From Gammaproteobacteria bacterium (GTDB lineage Bacteria; Pseudomonadota; Gammaproteobacteria; Steroidobacterales; Rariloculaceae): a stretch of 55,176 nt of DNA. Position 1 is the stretch's first letter; each line of letters opens with the position of its first letter. Below the pieces are notes generated by a model. That model had not been told where the DNA came from. It ran no database searches and saw only the letters and a list, made by a program, of their open reading frames with translations. This document shows, piece by piece, positions 52,584-55,176 of this stretch. Where the stretch lies: contig JAJDVG010000034.1 of the NCBI GenBank assembly GCA_022826245.1, forward strand, positions 1-55,176, given 5' to 3'. Both the position numbers and the translations under genes were made by a program.

Positions 52584-54161
52584 CTATTGAGAAGTGAGCG
52601 AGAGAATCGCGGCGACGTCGTCGTGCACGCCGCCGCCGCGGGTCAGGCGTCCGGTAGCCGCATCGACCGGTGTCTGGCCGATCGCGTCGACGATGTCGAC
52701 CTCGGCGCCGCGCTCGATCATGAACTCGACGACGCGCGTCCAGCCGCGGCCGGCGGGGGAGTAGAGCGCCGTCTGGCCTTCGCGGTCCGTCATGCGGCTC
52801 AGGCGCGCGATGCGGGCGCTGCGGCTCGTGATGTCCGTGACGCGGGCGTTGATGTCGGCGCCCGCGGCCAGCAGGATCTCGAACGAGGCGATGACCTTGT
52901 CCTCGATGAATTCGTCCGTCGCGAAACGCGGCGAGCGGTTGCTGCCGAAGTTGATGTCGCGCACGCCGATACCGGCGGCCGCCATGAGGGGGGTCACGCC
53001 CATGACGTTCGGCAGGTCGACATGGGCGCCGTGCTCGAGCAACAGGCGCATCGCCGCGTGGTCGTGCGTGATCGCGGCGCGCAAGAGCGGTGTCGCGCCG
53101 GTCGTGAGCAGGTCGTCAGTGAACCGCTGGCTGTTGCCGCCGCGGCCGAGGCGGTGCATGTTGAGCTGCGTGTTCACGTCGACACCGGCTGCGAGCAGCC
53201 GCCGGACGATATCCATCGCGCTCGTGTGCATCGAAGCAGTGGCGCCGGGAATCGTATCCGTGCCCGAAGTGCGTAATCCACCGAGCACTTCGCGCGAAAC
53301 GTAGGTGTTCATGTCGACGGCGAGATAAAGCGGAGTGCGCCCCCACCAGTCCGACAGGTGTGGGTCGGCGCCGGCATCGAGCAGCAGCGCAGCCGTGTCG
53401 AACTCGTAATTGTCGATCGCGATCATGAGCGGGGTGATGCCGTCCGGGGTCGGCCGGTCCACGTGCTCGCCGCCCGCCAGGATCGCGGAGGCGCACTCGG
53501 TACAGCCGGAACGCGCGGCGTAGAGCAGCGGCGTCAGACCGCCCGTCGGCCGGTACTGCGCGCGCGGTTCAGACGTGATCTGCGAACCCCAGTCGTTCGC
53601 CAATGCACGGGCGCCGACATCGGCGCCGCTGTCGATGAGCAAACGCACGATCCCGGCATGCCGCGCTTCGGCCGCCCACATCAGCGCCGTCTGACCGCGC
53701 CAGGACTCCAGCGCGTTGACGTCGGCGCCGTACTCGACGAGCAGCCTTGCGATCTCGAGCGAGCCGCTGCGCGCGGCGAGCATCAACGCCGTCTGACCGT
53801 CGAGATTCGGAGATTCGGGATTCGCTCCGGCTTCGAGCAGCATGGCGACGAGCCCGGGATGGGCGACCTTGACGGCTTCGGCGAGCGGGCTCGAGCCGTA
53901 GCGATTGACCGCGTCCGCGCTTGCGCCGCGATCGAGCAGACTGGCCGCGAGTTCCGTATCGATGCGGTAGACGGCCCAATGCAGCGGTGTCGTGTCGTCG
54001 CCCTGCGCCGCGTTGACGTCGGCGCCCTCGGCGATGAGTTCGAGCGCAGATTCGCGGTTGCCTTGCTGAATCAGGTCCGCGAGCGTGCTCTGGGCCGCGG
54101 CCGTTCCGAATACCAGGGAGCCGGATATCGCAAGCAGCAGGTTTCTTGTATCGAGTTTCAT
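52584..54161 (-). CDS. Exported ankyrin-repeat protein
   Basis: A 525-residue protein with a signal peptide (LLLAISGSLVFGTAAAQ) and about ten ankyrin repeats across most of its length. Examples are GDDTTPLHWAVYRIDTELAA, YGSSPLAEAVKVAHPGLVAM, DGQTALMLAARSGSLEIARL and GQTALMWAAEARHAGIVRLL. Some repeats are longer and interrupted (about 205-320). Ankyrin stacks mediate protein binding. Periplasmic versions often accompany catalases or other stress enzymes. GGGAG precedes ATG 54161. It follows the MBL hydrolase gene by 12 bases on the same strand, so the two are probably co-transcribed. Confidence 0.88.
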   Translation of the reverse strand: MKLDTRNLLLAISGSLVFGTAAAQSTLADLIQQGNRESALELIAEGADVNAAQGDDTTPLHWAVYRIDTELAASLLDRGASADAVNRYGSSPLAEAVKVAHPGLVAMLLEAGANPESPNLDGQTALMLAARSGSLEIARLLVEYGADVNALESWRGQTALMWAAEARHAGIVRLLIDSGADVGARALANDWGSQITSEPRAQYRPTGGLTPLLYAARSGCTECASAILAGGEHVDRPTPDGITPLMIAIDNYEFDTAALLLDAGADPHLSDWWGRTPLYLAVDMNTYVSREVLGGLRTSGTDTIPGATASMHTSAMDIVRRLLAAGVDVNTQLNMHRLGRGGNSQRFTDDLLTTGATPLLRAAITHDHAAMRLLLEHGAHVDLPNVMGVTPLMAAAGIGVRDINFGSNRSPRFATDEFIEDKVIASFEILLAAGADINARVTDITSRSARIARLSRMTDREGQTALYSPAGRGWTRVVEFMIERGAEVDIVDAIGQTPVDAATGRLTRGGGVHDDVAAILSLTSQ

Positions 54162-54173
54162 GCGCCGCTCCCG

Positions 54174-55088
54174 CTAGACGATGTCGGGCATGAGTTTGTT
54201 GTGGTGTGCCCAGAACCCCTTGTGCATGTCGTAAAGCAATCGGTAGGGATCTTCGAAGGTCCGGCCGAGGTTGTCGAGCACGCCGGTGGTGAGCATGTCC
54301 TCGGCCGTCTCGCCGAGCCTGACGTGCTCGACCATGCGCTCGAAGAGCTCGAGCATGAGGTCGTGCTCGGCCTGAAGTTCGGCGCGACCGATTACCGGGC
54401 CGTAGCTCGGCACGAAGCGCGTGTCGGCGTCGCTGCGATCGAGCAGCAGCGCGAGCGAGTCCACGCGTCCGCCGAGCCAGCCTCCGCCGAACCAGTCGAA
54501 TACGGGATCGCGTACCGGGGCCGCGACATCGCCGACGGCGACGACATTGAGATCCGGAAAGGCCACATAGAGATCGCCGTCGGTATGGGCCAGGATCATG
54601 TAGCCGTACTCGATGCGCTGCCCGCCGATGGTCGTTACGCCTTCGGTAAAGACGGTCTCCGTCGGCAGCGCCGCGCTCGGCAGAGGCTGCTGGTAGCGGT
54701 CCTCCGTCGGCAGGTACCAGCCCGCGGTCAGGCGCTGGCGCGTCTTTTCGTGCGCGAATATCGTCGCGCCGCGTTCGCCGAGCGCCTGGTTCGAGCCGAC
54801 CTGGTCGAGATGCCAATGGGTGTTGAAGACCGCAGTGACCGCCTCGTCCGAAAGCTCGTCGAGCGTTTCGAGCACGGCGGCGCCGGACGCGGCGGCGCCG
54901 GTATCGACGAGCACGCGGCCTTCACCGGTCTCGAGCACGAGGATGTTGCCGCCGGCGCCCTCGATCAGCGCAAGCTTCGGCGAGACCTGCGATACCGCGA
55001 GGCCGCCGGCCGCGATGGCGCGCCCGGGCCACGGCAGCAATGCGGCGCCTGCGATGCCCTTGAGGATGGAGCGGCGGTCGGTTCGCAT
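54174..55088 (-). CDS. Exported MBL-fold hydrolase with THWHLDQ active site
   Basis: A 304-residue metallo-beta-lactamase-fold protein with a Tat signal (DRRSILKGIAGAALLPWPGR). The metal motif is THWHLDQVGSN, that is HxHxDQ rather than HxHxDH, followed by YMILAHTDGDLYVAFP (third-ligand His) and VVAVGDVAAP (bridging Asp). The last metal-2 ligand His of the canonical motif is replaced by Gln, as in some alkylsulfatase/quinoprotein-relay-type relatives and variant hydrolases. Substrate unknown. It is the first gene of a pair with the ankyrin protein. Start ATG 55088 has only a weak ribosome-binding site but begins the Tat signal. Just upstream is element D. Confidence 0.83.
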   Translation of the reverse strand: MRTDRRSILKGIAGAALLPWPGRAIAAGGLAVSQVSPKLALIEGAGGNILVLETGEGRVLVDTGAAASGAAVLETLDELSDEAVTAVFNTHWHLDQVGSNQALGERGATIFAHEKTRQRLTAGWYLPTEDRYQQPLPSAALPTETVFTEGVTTIGGQRIEYGYMILAHTDGDLYVAFPDLNVVAVGDVAAPVRDPVFDWFGGGWLGGRVDSLALLLDRSDADTRFVPSYGPVIGRAELQAEHDLMLELFERMVEHVRLGETAEDMLTTGVLDNLGRTFEDPYRLLYDMHKGFWAHHNKLMPDIV

Positions 55089-55117
55089 GTCTTGATTGAG
55101 GTCTGTCGCGGTGTGTC

Positions 55118-55176
55118 GGGGAGGCGTACTGCGGGCCGCTTGAAACCCTCGCGCGCAGGGACGCGCGCGCGGAGCC
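55118..55176. repeat. Left part of a fourth 110-bp inverted-repeat element, copy D
   Basis: A 29-base arm (55118-55146, beginning GGGGAGGCGTAC) is followed by the first 30 bases of the shared core, cut by the window edge. The full element would end near 55227. The bases before it (TGTCGCGGTGT) match the end of the diverged cores in array B, so it may also have been part of an arm-core array. Confidence 0.8.

Noticed and set aside
52372..52590. Small ORFs inside element C (and similar ones in A and B)
   Set aside because: They translate the repeat itself, exist on both strands and lack ribosome-binding sites.

Overview
This is a GC-rich window, with G or C at most third codon positions, from a free-living or host-associated Gammaproteobacterium-like bacterium of the oligotrophic marine, sediment or sponge type. 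That assignment is inference from gene content: TonB receptor, many Sec/Tat-exported redox and hydrolytic enzymes, PQQ and molybdenum oxidoreductases, a sterol-methyltransferase-like gene and selenoproteins. No rRNA, tRNA, CRISPR array or complete insertion sequence was seen.

Layout. 0-5 kb: a VapC remnant, a PAS-LuxR regulator, a sterol C-24 methyltransferase-like enzyme, a complete vapBC module with a readable promoter/operator, and alanine dehydrogenase. 5-17 kb: a same-strand run with arylamine N-acetyltransferase, a tannase/feruloyl-esterase family hydrolase, a TcuA-like flavoprotein, an exported HpcH/HpaI aldolase, a tripartite tricarboxylate transporter (TctC plus a TctA-TctB fusion), a PrpF/4-oxalomesaconate-tautomerase-like isomerase and an exported PQQ dehydrogenase. 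This looks like a locus for taking up and degrading plant-phenol-derived or tricarboxylic acids. 17-25 kb: a repeat-containing envelope protein, a large TonB receptor, a DUF2231/cytochrome c membrane protein, a lytic transglycosylase lipoprotein, a PepSY protein and a cyclophilin lipoprotein. 25-36 kb: an exported TIM-barrel protein, a redoxin, a PcpC-like GST, pdxJ, a VCBS-repeat protein, an exported VOC protein, a three-gene exported redox operon (rhodanese, thioredoxin-like, TlpA) and, divergent from it, a large UGSC-family protein. 36-44 kb: an aromatic-acid MFS transporter, a CNNM/CorC protein, a SYLF protein, an orphan TRAP binding protein, an M48 protease and an NHL-repeat protein. 44-55 kb: a probable operon (DUF305-LVIVD protein, IorA-like, IorB-like, DUF6152 protein), ETF-ubiquinone oxidoreductase, and an MBL hydrolase plus ankyrin protein pair.

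Most notable: two genes are interrupted by in-frame TGA codons that are best read as selenocysteine. In the redoxin (26145-26768, minus) the TGA gives U-P-F-C at residue 90. In the UGSC-family protein (34226-36001, plus) it gives U-S-T-C at residue 141. Each TGA is followed at the expected distance by a hairpin resembling a bacterial SECIS, and the second has a GGUC apical loop. Both proteins carry signal peptides, so this organism appears to export selenoproteins, one of them beside a periplasmic thiol/sulfane redox operon.

A second distinctive element is a 110-bp inverted-repeat family present four times (5059, 43517 array, 52414, 55118). Its 29-bp arms flank a 52-bp core. In one place the arm-core unit has expanded into an 81-bp tandem array. 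Arms differ between copies but in two copies remain paired within each copy.
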